From positions 124,001-188,000 of the forward strand of contig NZ_BNBY01000003.1 in assembly GCF_014656195.1 (NCBI RefSeq): a stretch of DNA of 64,000 nt. The letters are read 5' to 3'. Made by a program: the position numbers and the translations under genes. This DNA comes from Kitasatospora xanthocidica (GTDB lineage Bacteria; Actinomycetota; Actinomycetes; Streptomycetales; Streptomycetaceae). Under the pieces are notes generated by a model. That model saw nothing but the letters and a program-made list of their open reading frames with translations. It searched no databases and had not been told where the DNA came from. This document shows, piece by piece, positions 16,286-25,341 of this stretch (within the stretch, counting starts at the first letter, position 1; every line of letters starts with the position of its first letter).

Positions 16286-18244
16286 CTAGCCGCGGAACCC
16301 GAGCACGGTGGTGAACCCCTGCCCGCCGTCGGTGAAGCCGGTGCCGACCAGCGTGGTGGCCGGCTCCTTGCGTCCGAAGCCGGCCGAGTACCAGCCCAGC
16401 GGCGGTCCGGTCTCGCCGCGGTGCGCCCGCCAGGTCAGCTGCCCGGGCAGGTCGAGCACCGCCGAGCGGTCCCGGCCGTCCCCGGTCCAGGTGAGCACGG
16501 CCCGGTTCCCCGTCAGGTCCGCGGTGACCGCCGGGCCGAGGTGGAACGCCAGGCGTACCGCCCGGCGCGGGCCGCTCACCTCGTCGAGCACCCGCAGCTC
16601 CCGGCTCGCGGCGACCAGTTCCACCCGGCGGCGGTGCACCGACGGCCGGTAGCCGTCGTGCTCGGCGCACCAGCGGGACACCGCCTCGCCGGAGGTGTCG
16701 GCGACCAGGACGCGGCTGCGGGCGTGCCGGGTCCACAGGAACGGCCCGCCGGAGACGGACTGGTCCTCGCCGTCCAGCTCCAGGGTGTTGTGGCCCGGCG
16801 TCGACCGGAAGTAGCGCCGCCACTCGGGCTGCCCGTGGTAGCAGTACGTCCCCGGGTCCGCGAGCACGTCGACGCCGTCCTGCCGCACCTCCAGGGAGAG
16901 CGCGTCCGCGTGGCCGTGCGCGGCGATGGACAGGAACCCGTGCGGACCGCCGTCGCAGCGGCACCAGATCCCGTCCGGGCCGCGCAGCACCGTCAGCCCC
17001 GCGTCGGCGAAGTGGGCCCGCCGGCGCGCCGGGCGGGTCACCGCCGGTGTGCTGCCCGGCTTCCCGTACGGCTTCAGGAGCGCGGCCAGCAGCGGGGTGC
17101 GGACGTCGGTGCCGGTCACCTCCGGCCACCAGGCGAGCCGGCCGAACACCGCCTCCCCGGTGGCCAGCAGCGAGGCCCAGCGGTCGGTGCCCGCGCCGTC
17201 CACGACCAGACCGTGCCCGTCGTCCGCGTCGCCCTGGCGCGGCGGCCGCAGCCGGTCGTCCACGACGGCGGCGAGCGCGTCGGTCATCCGCAGCAGGACC
17301 AGCCGGACCGTCCTGGGGACGGGGACGGCGGCGGCGTCCGCCTCGGCCACCGCGGCCAGGCCGAGTTCCAGGACCAGTCCGTGGTACTCGGTGGCCAGTT
17401 CGCGGTTGAGGCCGGAGGGGAAGGTGTTGCCGCGCAGGTGCCGCTCCAGCGACCGCAGGGCGCCCGCCCGCCAGCGCGCCGAGGAGGGGAACCAGTCGAA
17501 CGCGCAGGCCGCGGCGAGCTGTCCGGCAGCCTCGGCGATGACGTGGTTGTTCGCCGAGGACCCCCGGCTGGGGAAGGCGGCCAGCCAGCGCTGGTGGTGC
17601 CAGATCTGGTCCAGCGCCTCCGGGTTCTCCTCGAACAGTCCGGCGGCGCCCGGCCAGCCGTCGAGCAGCCGGCGGATCCACACCCAGGACAGCAGCCGGA
17701 TGCCCAGCTCGATGCCGCTGATCCAGTGCACGCCGCGCAGCGGCGGGTTGGCCGTCCACCAGGACCGCAGGTGCGCGGCGACGCGCTCGGCGTACCGCTC
17801 GTTCCCGGTGACGGCGTAGGCGGCGGCGAGCACGGTCAGGTACTGGTGCCGGGACGGCTCCCAGATCTGCTTGATGTCGCCGACCGCGTCCTCGTCCCGG
17901 TACGGCACGTCGAAGGCGTAGCCGGCCGGGGCCCGGCGCCCGGTCTTCGGGTCGCGCCACCAGTCCGGGGCGGCCAGGTCCGCGCGCTCCACCCCGAAGA
18001 ACTCGGCGTGCCCGTCCATCAGCCGGTCCGCCGCGGCGACGAGCCGTTTCGCGGCGTCCGGCGGCACCGCGGCGATCGTCCCGGCGGGCAGCACGGCGGT
18101 GAACCGGGCGCCGGTCACGACCGGGCGCTCCGGCGGCGCCGACCGCCACCGCCGCCTGCGCAGCGTGTCGCCCACCCGGCCGCCGACCTCCCGCGGTCCC
18201 ATCCGGGACAGCCGCCGCAGGTACCAGCCCGCGCTCATGGTCAT
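16286..18244 (-). CDS. Heparinase II/III-fold polysaccharide lyase-like protein
   Basis: A 652-residue protein. An N-terminal toroid domain contains SSANNHVIAEAAG and ATEYHGLVLEL, and a beta-sandwich domain follows starting near AAHGHADALSLEV. The Asn-His, Tyr and His residues in these segments match the catalytic set of heparinase II/III and related alginate lyases, which cleave uronic-acid polymers by beta-elimination. No clear signal peptide is seen at the N-terminus (WYLRRLSRMGPREVGGRV), so location is uncertain. The first of two nearby ATGs is used because it overlaps the upstream stop (ATGA). A role in trimming or turnover of the polymer is inferred. Confidence 0.82.
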   Translation of the reverse strand: MTMSAGWYLRRLSRMGPREVGGRVGDTLRRRRWRSAPPERPVVTGARFTAVLPAGTIAAVPPDAAKRLVAAADRLMDGHAEFFGVERADLAAPDWWRDPKTGRRAPAGYAFDVPYRDEDAVGDIKQIWEPSRHQYLTVLAAAYAVTGNERYAERVAAHLRSWWTANPPLRGVHWISGIELGIRLLSWVWIRRLLDGWPGAAGLFEENPEALDQIWHHQRWLAAFPSRGSSANNHVIAEAAGQLAAACAFDWFPSSARWRAGALRSLERHLRGNTFPSGLNRELATEYHGLVLELGLAAVAEADAAAVPVPRTVRLVLLRMTDALAAVVDDRLRPPRQGDADDGHGLVVDGAGTDRWASLLATGEAVFGRLAWWPEVTGTDVRTPLLAALLKPYGKPGSTPAVTRPARRRAHFADAGLTVLRGPDGIWCRCDGGPHGFLSIAAHGHADALSLEVRQDGVDVLADPGTYCYHGQPEWRRYFRSTPGHNTLELDGEDQSVSGGPFLWTRHARSRVLVADTSGEAVSRWCAEHDGYRPSVHRRRVELVAASRELRVLDEVSGPRRAVRLAFHLGPAVTADLTGNRAVLTWTGDGRDRSAVLDLPGQLTWRAHRGETGPPLGWYSAGFGRKEPATTLVGTGFTDGGQGFTTVLGFRG

Positions 18245-20439
18245 CGCGTCCTCGCCAGGGTCACCGGCGCGCCGCCGGCCAGGGCGGTCGGCACGGCGAG
18301 GGTGGCCGCCGTGGTGGCGACCAGCGACTCCAGCGGCACCGGCATCGGGCCGCCGGTCCGTACGGCCTTGACGAACGCGGCCAGTTCGGCGGACTGGCCC
18401 TTGTCCCGGGCCTTGGGCAGCCGCGAACTGACCCACCGCTCGGGGCCGTGCACCGAGGCGCGGACGAAGTCGTCGAGCTTCAGCACCTTCCCGTCCGCGA
18501 CCAGGTCCAGCGTCTCCTTGGGGAAGCCGGGGGCGCCGGTGGTGACGTAGCTGATGGTGGCGGTGGAGCCGTCCGGGTAGCGCAGCACCACCTGGAGGTC
18601 CTCGTTGCCCGCCGTGGCGACCGCGTACACCGAGACCGGGTCGGCCTCCAGCAGCCAGCTCGCGGTGTCGATGAAGTGCCCGCCCTCGCCGGCGAACCGG
18701 GAGCCCTCCGTACCCTGCCGGAGGTACCAGCTGCCGTGCTGCAGCCGGCCCGCGTTGACCAGGTAGCGCAGGCTCGCCGGGCCGGTCCGGACGCCGAGCC
18801 GGCTCTTCGCCTGCCGCAGCAGCGGCGCGAACCGGCGGTTGAAGCCCACCTGCAGGCGGTCGTTGCCGGACTCCTCCACCGCCGCGAGCACGCTCGCCAG
18901 TTCGTCCTCGGTGAGGGCCAGGGGCTTCTCCACGAACACCGTCTTGCCGGCGAGCAGCGCCTGCCGGGTCAGTTCGGCGTGCGAGCTGTGCCGGGTGACC
19001 ACGAACACCGCGTCCACGGACGGGTCCCCGAGCACCGCGTCGAGGTCGGTGGTCGCCCGGGCGAAGCCGAACTTCCGCTGGGCGTTGGCGGCGGACAGCG
19101 CGGTCGTGGTGACGACGGTGGACAGCGTGACGCCGGCGCGCTGCGCCAGGTGCGGCAGCAGCATCGAGCCCGCGTAGTTCCCGGCGCCGATGAACGCCAG
19201 CCGCACCGGCGCGTTCACGGGCCGGGCCGGGGTGGCCGCGGTGCCGGTGCGGCGCACCGCGGGCACCGCCACCTCCGGGGCCTGCGCGGCCCGTTCCGGC
19301 TCCCCCTCCCCGGCCGGCCCGGGGTAGCGGAACAGCACGGCGACGGCCTTGAGTTCGCCGTCCTCGAGCCGCCGGTACGTCTCGACGGCGTCCTCGAACT
19401 CGGCCACGTGGGAGACCAGCGGGTCCACGTCGACGCGGCCGCGGGCCAGCAGGTCGAGGAAGCACGCCAGGTTGCGGCGCTCGGTCCAGCGCACGTAGCC
19501 GATCGGGTAGTCCCGCCCGTCCAGCTCGTACTCGGGGTCGTAGCGCCCGGGGCCGTACGAGCGGGAGAACCGGACGTCCAGCTCCTTCTCGTAGTACGCG
19601 TTCCACGGCAGGTCCAGGCGGCACTTGCCGATGTCGACGACCCGGCCCCGGTCCCGGGCCAGGTGGGCGGCCAGCTCGACCGGCTGGTTGCTGCCGCCGC
19701 CGGCCGCCAGGTACACCTGGTCCACGCCGTGGCCGCCGGTCAGCTCGGCGACGGCGGCCTCCACGGCCGCGGCCCCGGGGTCACCGCAGGCCACCGCGCC
19801 CAGGCGCTGGGCGAGTTCGCAGCGCGCCGGGTCCGGGTCGGCCCCGACCACCCGCACCCCGGAGGCGGTGAGGAGCTGCGCCACCAGCTGCCCGATCAGC
19901 CCGAGGCCGATGACCAGCGCCACCTCGCCGAGCTGCGGCTCGCCCTGGCGCAAGCCCTGCAGCGCGATGGACCCGACGGTGCCGAAGGCCGCGTGCCGAG
20001 GCGCGAGGCCGTCCGGCACCGGGGTGTAGAGGTTCTTCGGCACCCAGTTCAGCTCGGCGTGCAGCGCGTGCTCGTTGCCGGCGCAGGCCACCAGGTCGCC
20101 GACCTTCACGTCGTCGATCCCGGCACCGACCTGCTCGACCACGCCGCACAGCGAGTAGCCCAGCGGCGTGTAGGAGTCCAGCTTGCCCATCACCTTGCGG
20201 TAGGTGGCGGGCAGCCCGTTGGTGGCCACGCTCTGCATGACCTTGGCCACCTGGTCCGGACGGGAGCGGGCCTTGCCCAGCATCGACATGCCGGCCTCGG
20301 ACACCTTCATGAGCTCGGTCCCGGTGGATATCAGCGAGAAGGCGGTGCGGACCAGCACACCGCCCGGCTTGCACCCCGGTACCGGCACGTCGAGCACCGC
20401 CAGCTCGCCGCTCTTGTAGTTCTGCACAACCTGCTTCAC
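18241..20439 (-). CDS. Bi-domain oxidoreductase (medium-chain dehydrogenase plus Gfo/Idh/MocA)
   Basis: A 732-residue fusion. Residues 1-370 form a medium-chain alcohol dehydrogenase with NAD(P) motif VIGLGLIGQLVAQLL. Residues 400-732 form a Gfo/Idh/MocA dehydrogenase starting AFIGAGNYAGSML, with the signature EKPLALTEDEL. The same fusion is common in capsule and exopolysaccharide clusters next to heparinase II/III genes, exactly as here. Its reaction is unproven; oxidation or reduction of a nucleotide sugar is likely. ATGA overlap couples it to the lyase gene, and a 61-base gap separates it from asnB. Confidence 0.88.
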   Translation of the reverse strand: MKQVVQNYKSGELAVLDVPVPGCKPGGVLVRTAFSLISTGTELMKVSEAGMSMLGKARSRPDQVAKVMQSVATNGLPATYRKVMGKLDSYTPLGYSLCGVVEQVGAGIDDVKVGDLVACAGNEHALHAELNWVPKNLYTPVPDGLAPRHAAFGTVGSIALQGLRQGEPQLGEVALVIGLGLIGQLVAQLLTASGVRVVGADPDPARCELAQRLGAVACGDPGAAAVEAAVAELTGGHGVDQVYLAAGGGSNQPVELAAHLARDRGRVVDIGKCRLDLPWNAYYEKELDVRFSRSYGPGRYDPEYELDGRDYPIGYVRWTERRNLACFLDLLARGRVDVDPLVSHVAEFEDAVETYRRLEDGELKAVAVLFRYPGPAGEGEPERAAQAPEVAVPAVRRTGTAATPARPVNAPVRLAFIGAGNYAGSMLLPHLAQRAGVTLSTVVTTTALSAANAQRKFGFARATTDLDAVLGDPSVDAVFVVTRHSSHAELTRQALLAGKTVFVEKPLALTEDELASVLAAVEESGNDRLQVGFNRRFAPLLRQAKSRLGVRTGPASLRYLVNAGRLQHGSWYLRQGTEGSRFAGEGGHFIDTASWLLEADPVSVYAVATAGNEDLQVVLRYPDGSTATISYVTTGAPGFPKETLDLVADGKVLKLDDFVRASVHGPERWVSSRLPKARDKGQSAELAAFVKAVRTGGPMPVPLESLVATTAATLAVPTALAGGAPVTLARTR

Positions 20440-20500
20440 CGAAGTCCCCTTGTTCTCTCCGCCGTCTTGCTCTCTACGCCGTCGCCCGGGCCCCGCGCCG

Positions 20501-22450
20501 TCAGGAAGGTGCCGCGGCCCCGCCGGAAGTCACGCCGGAGGCCCCGCCGGAGGTCACTCCGCGGTACCAGTACTCCAGCGTCAGCACGTGCCACAGGTGC
20601 TTGGAGAAGTCCTGCTGCCCGGCGGCGTCCTCGGCGGCCAGCCGCGCCAGCGCGTCCCGGCGCAGGAACCCGGAGCGGACCAGCTCGCCGTCGTTGATCA
20701 CCTCGCGCACCAGGGGTGCCAGGTCCCGGCTCATCCAGGCCCGCAGCGGGGCGCTGAACAGGCCCTTGGGCCGGTAGACGATCTGCCGGGGCAGGACCGA
20801 GGTGGCCGCCTCCTTGAGGACGGCCTTGCCCTGCCGTCCGACGATCTTGCGGTCGCCGGGCACCGCGAACGCCGCCCTGACCACCTCGACGTCCACGTAC
20901 GGCACCCGCACCTCGGTCGACGCCGCCATGCTCGACCGGTCGGTGTACGCGAGGTTCAGGCCCGGCAGGAACATCCGGGCGTCGCCCAGGCACATCCGGT
21001 TGACGAAGTCGTCGAGGTCGTTGTCCCGGTACACGTCCGCGTGCTCGGTCAGCACGTCCTGGACCGTCCCGGCCAGGTCCGGATCGACCAGGGCGAGCAG
21101 GTCCTCCCGGTCGTACATGGTGTAGCTGCGCCGGAACGCGGTCTCCTCCGGCAGGTCGGCGAAGGAGAGGAACCGCTTCGCGAACCGCACCGACCGGAAC
21201 CCCCGGCTGGCCGTGGCGACCGGCAGCCGGTCGACGGCCGCGGACAGGCCGCGCCGCAGCGGCCGCGGGACCCGCTGGTAGCGCAGCGCCAGCTGATTGG
21301 CCAGGTGCTTGCGGTAGCCGGCGAACAGCTCGTCGGCGCCCATGCCCGAGAGCATCACCTTGACCCCGGCCTCCCGGGCGGCCGAGCAGATCAGGAAGGT
21401 GTTGATCGCGGCCGGGTCGCCGATCGGCTCGTCCAGGTGGTACGTCATCCGCGGCAGCAGGTCGAGCACGTCCGGGGCGATCTCGATCTCGTGCAGGTCG
21501 ACGCCGAACCGCTCGGCCACCTGCCGGGCGTAGCGCAGGTCGTCCGGCATCGCCTCGAACCTGGCGTCCTCGGCCCGGAACCCGATCGTGTAGGCGGAGA
21601 TCCCGGGGTGGTCACGGGCCGCCAGCGCGGTCAGGTAGCTGGAGTCCAGCCCGCCGGAGAGGAAGGTCGCCACGGGGACGTCGGAGAGCAGGTGACGGCG
21701 GGTCGAATCCTCCACGACGGCGGCGATGTCCGGCAGTTCGCCGGCCAGGGCCCGCTCCCGGCCCTCGGCGGCGACCTCCCGCAGGTGCCAGAACCGGCCG
21801 CGCTCCACCCGGCCGTCGGGCCGGCACCGCAGCCAGCTCCCCGGCGGCAGCTTCTCCGCCCCGCGGAGCGCGCACCGCGAGTCCGGCACCCAGTAGTACA
21901 GCAGGGAGGCCACCATCGCGCCGTGGTCCACCTCCAGCGACCCGCCGGTCGCGGCGGCCAGCGCCTTGAGCTCGGAGGCGAACACCAGGCCCTCGCCGCG
22001 CCGGACCAGGAACAGCGGCTTGATGCCGAGCTGGTCGCGGGCGAGCACCAGTTCACCGGTCCGCTCGTCGAAGATCCCGAACGCGAACATCCCGCGCAGC
22101 CGGGGCAGGCAGTCCGTGCCCCAGCGCCGCCAGGCCTCCAGCAGCACCTCGGTGTCGGAGGTGCCGCGGAAGCGCACCCCGGCGGCCGACAGTTCGGCCC
22201 GCAGCTCGGGCGCGTTGTACAGCTCGCCGTTGTACGTCAGGACCAGGCCGTCCGAGACCATCGGCTGGGCGCCGGTCTCGGACAGGTCGACGATGGCCAG
22301 CCGGCGGTGCCCCAGCTGCACCTCGCCGTCGCCGAGGGAGTGGCCGTACCGGCCCGACCCGTCCGGACCGCGGTGGGCGAGGGTGTCGGTGAGCAGGTCG
22401 GTCACGACCTTCCCGTCCGGCCATCGGTACGCGCCTGCGATGCCACACAT
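20501..22450 (-). CDS. asnB: Glutamine-hydrolysing asparagine synthase family amidotransferase
   Basis: A 649-residue AsnB-family protein. The processed N-terminal nucleophile follows the initiator Met (MCGIAGAYRW, Cys2). The glutaminase domain ends near residue 200. The synthetase domain carries the ATP pyrophosphatase P-loop FLSGGLDSSYL at about 260-270. In polysaccharide clusters such proteins amidate uronic-acid carboxyls or other carboxylates, a known role of WbpS in Pseudomonas O-antigen synthesis. The AlgD-like dehydrogenase in the operon would supply a uronic acid. A normal asparagine-making role cannot be excluded. It begins 3 bases after the Wzz-like gene. Confidence 0.88.
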   Translation of the reverse strand: MCGIAGAYRWPDGKVVTDLLTDTLAHRGPDGSGRYGHSLGDGEVQLGHRRLAIVDLSETGAQPMVSDGLVLTYNGELYNAPELRAELSAAGVRFRGTSDTEVLLEAWRRWGTDCLPRLRGMFAFGIFDERTGELVLARDQLGIKPLFLVRRGEGLVFASELKALAAATGGSLEVDHGAMVASLLYYWVPDSRCALRGAEKLPPGSWLRCRPDGRVERGRFWHLREVAAEGRERALAGELPDIAAVVEDSTRRHLLSDVPVATFLSGGLDSSYLTALAARDHPGISAYTIGFRAEDARFEAMPDDLRYARQVAERFGVDLHEIEIAPDVLDLLPRMTYHLDEPIGDPAAINTFLICSAAREAGVKVMLSGMGADELFAGYRKHLANQLALRYQRVPRPLRRGLSAAVDRLPVATASRGFRSVRFAKRFLSFADLPEETAFRRSYTMYDREDLLALVDPDLAGTVQDVLTEHADVYRDNDLDDFVNRMCLGDARMFLPGLNLAYTDRSSMAASTEVRVPYVDVEVVRAAFAVPGDRKIVGRQGKAVLKEAATSVLPRQIVYRPKGLFSAPLRAWMSRDLAPLVREVINDGELVRSGFLRRDALARLAAEDAAGQQDFSKHLWHVLTLEYWYRGVTSGGASGVTSGGAAAPS

Positions 22451-22453
22451 GTC

Positions 22454-23983
22454 CTACCTCGCCTCCTGGTCGCTGTCCGGGACCCGTGCGGTCCACATCG
22501 GTCGTCGCTCCGTCCGCCGCCGACCCGTCCCGTTCTGCCGGGCCGTCCGCTCGGTGCGGCCGGCCGCGGGGATGCGCGGCCCGTCCCAGAGCGTGCCGTC
22601 GGTCCGGTCCCCCGGATCGGGGTCGATCAGCACCACGCCGATCACCGGAATGTCCTGGTCGGCGAGTTGCCGCGCCACGGTGTGCAGCCATGCGGCGCTG
22701 CCGTGCCCGGCCCGTACCACGAGCACGGTCCGGGTGCCGAGGTGGCGCAGGTCGGTCCAGGCCGTGCCGGGTGCCACCGAGCCGACGCCGAGCCGGAGTT
22801 CCTGACCGGCGGTGGCCGCGGCCGAATCGTCGGCGACCACGGTCGGGTCCCCCGGCTGCGGGCGGCGCTTGGCGAGCTGCGGGCCGGGCAGACCGTCGAC
22901 GACCACCACCGGCCCCTGCTCCCCCAGCTCCCGGCCGAGGTCCAGGGCGATCGCGCCGACGCTTCCCGCGCAGCCCAGTTCGAGCAGCGACACCGGCTCC
23001 GCGGAGCCGCGTACGGTACGGGCCAGGGTCGTGGTGAGCCGCGTCCGGGCCGCTCGGGCCCGCCGGCCCCGCAGCCGGCCGGCCGACCGGCGGGGCAGGC
23101 CGCGCAGCTCCGCGATGACGGAGGCGCCGAGGTTCGCCGCGATGTCCCGGCGCAGCACCGGGCGGTCCGCCACCACCGCGCCGACCGCGGCCCAGGTGAT
23201 CCCGAGGACGAGCCCGAGGACGAGCCCGATCGCGGCGTCGGTGGCGGCGGTCTTCGGCAGCGACTGCCGCACCGCGTGCGGGGCGTCGACGATCTGGGTG
23301 CCGGCGACGAGCCGGGGCGTGCCGACCCGCGCCGCGGCGGCGCGCTGGCCGAACTCGGTGATCCGCGAGGTGAGGTCGGCCCGGCTGGAGTAGAGCGACT
23401 CCAGGTTCGCCGAGCCCTTCGGTCCGCTCTGCTGCGGTGCGTCCCCGATCGCCGCGTTGATCTGGGCGAGCTCCTCCCGCATCCGGTCCCGCTGGTCGAG
23501 CAGCGCCTTGGCCTCGGCGTCCGCGGCTTCCTGGATCCGCCGGACGTGGTCCGCGACGAAGGCGTCGGCCAGCGCCTTGGCGCGGGCCACCGCCTCCGCG
23601 TCGCTGGGGCCCTTCACGTCGATCTCCAGCAGGTTGTTGGTCAGGCCGACGCCCGCGTACTCCGTCATGAAGTCCTCCGGCTTCTCCGAGGAGCCGAGGG
23701 ACTGCAGGGCCTTGGCGGCGATCCCCGTGGTCTGCAGCACGGCGACGTCGGTGCGGATCAGCGTCCCGGAGTCGTTCGGCTGGTCCGCCTCGTGCGCGAC
23801 CAGCAGCTTGACCACCGCGCTCGGCGGCGGCGGCTTCAGCACGGCCACCGCCGCGCCGAGCAGCAGCCCGATCAGCGCCATGGCGCACCACAGCCGGCGG
23901 CGCCTGCGCACCGCGGCCACCAGCGCCTGCAGGTCCAGGAGCGGGGCGGCGGCCGGCGGCTCCGTTGTCGTGGTCGTCGTCAC
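22454..23983 (-). CDS. Wzz-like chain-length protein with degenerate kinase tail (copy 1)
   Basis: A 509-residue protein with GTG start (GTGA overlap) and a run of six Thr at the N-terminus. TM1 is at about 32-50 and TM2 near 270-290 (IGLVLGLVLGITWAAVGAVV). Between them an extracytoplasmic region carries coiled-coil heptads (about 160-230), the Wzz/CapA layout. The cytoplasmic tail resembles a tyrosine autokinase Rossmann fold. The P-loop position reads GCAGSVGAIALDLGREL, lacking the GKS/T lysine, and the following acidic motif is VVVVDGLPG. No C-terminal tyrosine cluster is visible. It is probably a scaffold or regulator rather than an active kinase. Confidence 0.78.
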   Translation of the reverse strand: MTTTTTTEPPAAAPLLDLQALVAAVRRRRRLWCAMALIGLLLGAAVAVLKPPPPSAVVKLLVAHEADQPNDSGTLIRTDVAVLQTTGIAAKALQSLGSSEKPEDFMTEYAGVGLTNNLLEIDVKGPSDAEAVARAKALADAFVADHVRRIQEAADAEAKALLDQRDRMREELAQINAAIGDAPQQSGPKGSANLESLYSSRADLTSRITEFGQRAAAARVGTPRLVAGTQIVDAPHAVRQSLPKTAATDAAIGLVLGLVLGITWAAVGAVVADRPVLRRDIAANLGASVIAELRGLPRRSAGRLRGRRARAARTRLTTTLARTVRGSAEPVSLLELGCAGSVGAIALDLGRELGEQGPVVVVDGLPGPQLAKRRPQPGDPTVVADDSAAATAGQELRLGVGSVAPGTAWTDLRHLGTRTVLVVRAGHGSAAWLHTVARQLADQDIPVIGVVLIDPDPGDRTDGTLWDGPRIPAAGRTERTARQNGTGRRRTERRPMWTARVPDSDQEAR

Positions 23984-25341
23984 CCGGCCGCTCTCCTCGT
24001 GTCGTCGCCGCCCACGAGCACCGGCTCGGGCACGTCCGGACGGGTGTCGGCGGAGCGCGTCGGACGGTCCCGGACCAGGTCGGCGACGACCACGCCGACC
24101 ACCTCCTGCCCGGCCTCCGCACACGCCCCGGCGATGCCGGCGAGCTCGGCCGCGGTCCGGCTGCCCGCGCTGAGCACGACCAGCACGCCGGACTCGTCCT
24201 CGCGGTCGGGCAGCAGCGGCCGGGTCACCGACACCTCCACCACCCGCAGCAGCGGCTCGCCGTCCGCCTCGGCGGCGAGCCGTTCGGCGGCCCGGCGGGC
24301 CGGCCCGTCCCCGTCCGGGACGACGACCAGCAGCCGGCGGGAGGCCGGCAGCCGCTCCCGGAGGCGGGCGCAGACCCGCCGGTAGCGGACGCGCCGGCCG
24401 GCCTCGTCGCCGGAGGCGTGCGGGACCGGCAGGTCCCACCGGGTGTCGAGGCCCAGCAGCCGGCGGACCAGGGCCCGCGGGCCGCGGTCCCGGGCCGCCT
24501 TCGCGGACCGTTCGGCGGTGACGTCGACGGTGCCGAGGAGCACCGAGCCCAGCGCCGCGGCGGTCTCCGGTTCGGTGCGCAGCCGCCGGCTCGTCCGGGC
24601 GGCGGTGAGGTGGCCGATGATCCCGAGCAGGAGGGCCACCAGCGCCCCGCCCGCGACGAGCTGGATCCTGGTCGGCGCCGCCTGGCCGGTCGGCCGGGCC
24701 GCCGACCCCATGACGACCATGGACTTGTTGGCGGACGGGTCGGCCTGGTCCAGCTTCTTGACGGCGTCCTGCAGCGCGGTGCGCAGCTTCTCCAGTTCGG
24801 TACGGGTCTGCACGCTGTCCATGCCCTGTCCCGGGGCGGCCGCGTCGGCCAGCTCGGTGATCCGGCGGCTCGCCTGCGCCACCAGCTGCCGCAGCGCCTC
24901 GGGCTGCGCCGCCTCGGGGTCGGTGCCGTCGCCCGCGATCCGGGCGGCGAAGGTGACGAACTGCCGGGCCACCTGGTCGGAGAGCTGCTGCGCGCGCTCC
25001 GGGGTCTCGGCGGTGCCCGAGATCTTGATGATGTTCCCGTCCGCCGCCGTGGCGGTCACCCGGTCCCGCAGGTCGCTGCCGCTGACCCCGGACCAGCCGA
25101 GCGTGGCGGCCACCCGGTCGATCACCACCGAACTGGACGCGATCTCCGCCTGGGTGAGCAGCTCGCGCTCCTGCCACGCCCCCGGCAGCAGCACCGACGC
25201 CGAGGTCGTGTACTGCGGCGGGAACAGCGCGGAGCCCCCGTAGCCGGCGAGCGCGCCCACCACCGCGAGGACGGTGAGCAGCCGCCAGCGCCGGCGCAGG
25301 ATCCGGCCGATCGTGGCCAGGCGTATCGTGTCGTCGTTCAA
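23980..25341 (-). CDS. Wzz-like chain-length protein with degenerate kinase tail (copy 2)
   Basis: A 453-residue protein from a TTG start that overlaps the upstream GT4 stop (TTGA). TM1 is at about 20-37, followed by a Wzz-type region (QYTTSASVLL), coiled-coil heptads at about 130-190, and TM2 near 223-242 (LVAGGALVALLLGIIGHLT). The tail keeps an autokinase-like lead-in (YRRVCARLRERLPASRRLLVVV), but the P-loop position is PDGDGPARRAAERLA, with no GKS/T. The two adjacent Wzz-like proteins are clearly different sequences, so a recent duplication is unlikely; they may form a hetero-oligomeric co-polymerase. Confidence 0.76.
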   Translation of the reverse strand: MNDDTIRLATIGRILRRRWRLLTVLAVVGALAGYGGSALFPPQYTTSASVLLPGAWQERELLTQAEIASSSVVIDRVAATLGWSGVSGSDLRDRVTATAADGNIIKISGTAETPERAQQLSDQVARQFVTFAARIAGDGTDPEAAQPEALRQLVAQASRRITELADAAAPGQGMDSVQTRTELEKLRTALQDAVKKLDQADPSANKSMVVMGSAARPTGQAAPTRIQLVAGGALVALLLGIIGHLTAARTSRRLRTEPETAAALGSVLLGTVDVTAERSAKAARDRGPRALVRRLLGLDTRWDLPVPHASGDEAGRRVRYRRVCARLRERLPASRRLLVVVPDGDGPARRAAERLAAEADGEPLLRVVEVSVTRPLLPDREDESGVLVVLSAGSRTAAELAGIAGACAEAGQEVVGVVVADLVRDRPTRSADTRPDVPEPVLVGGDDTRRAAG

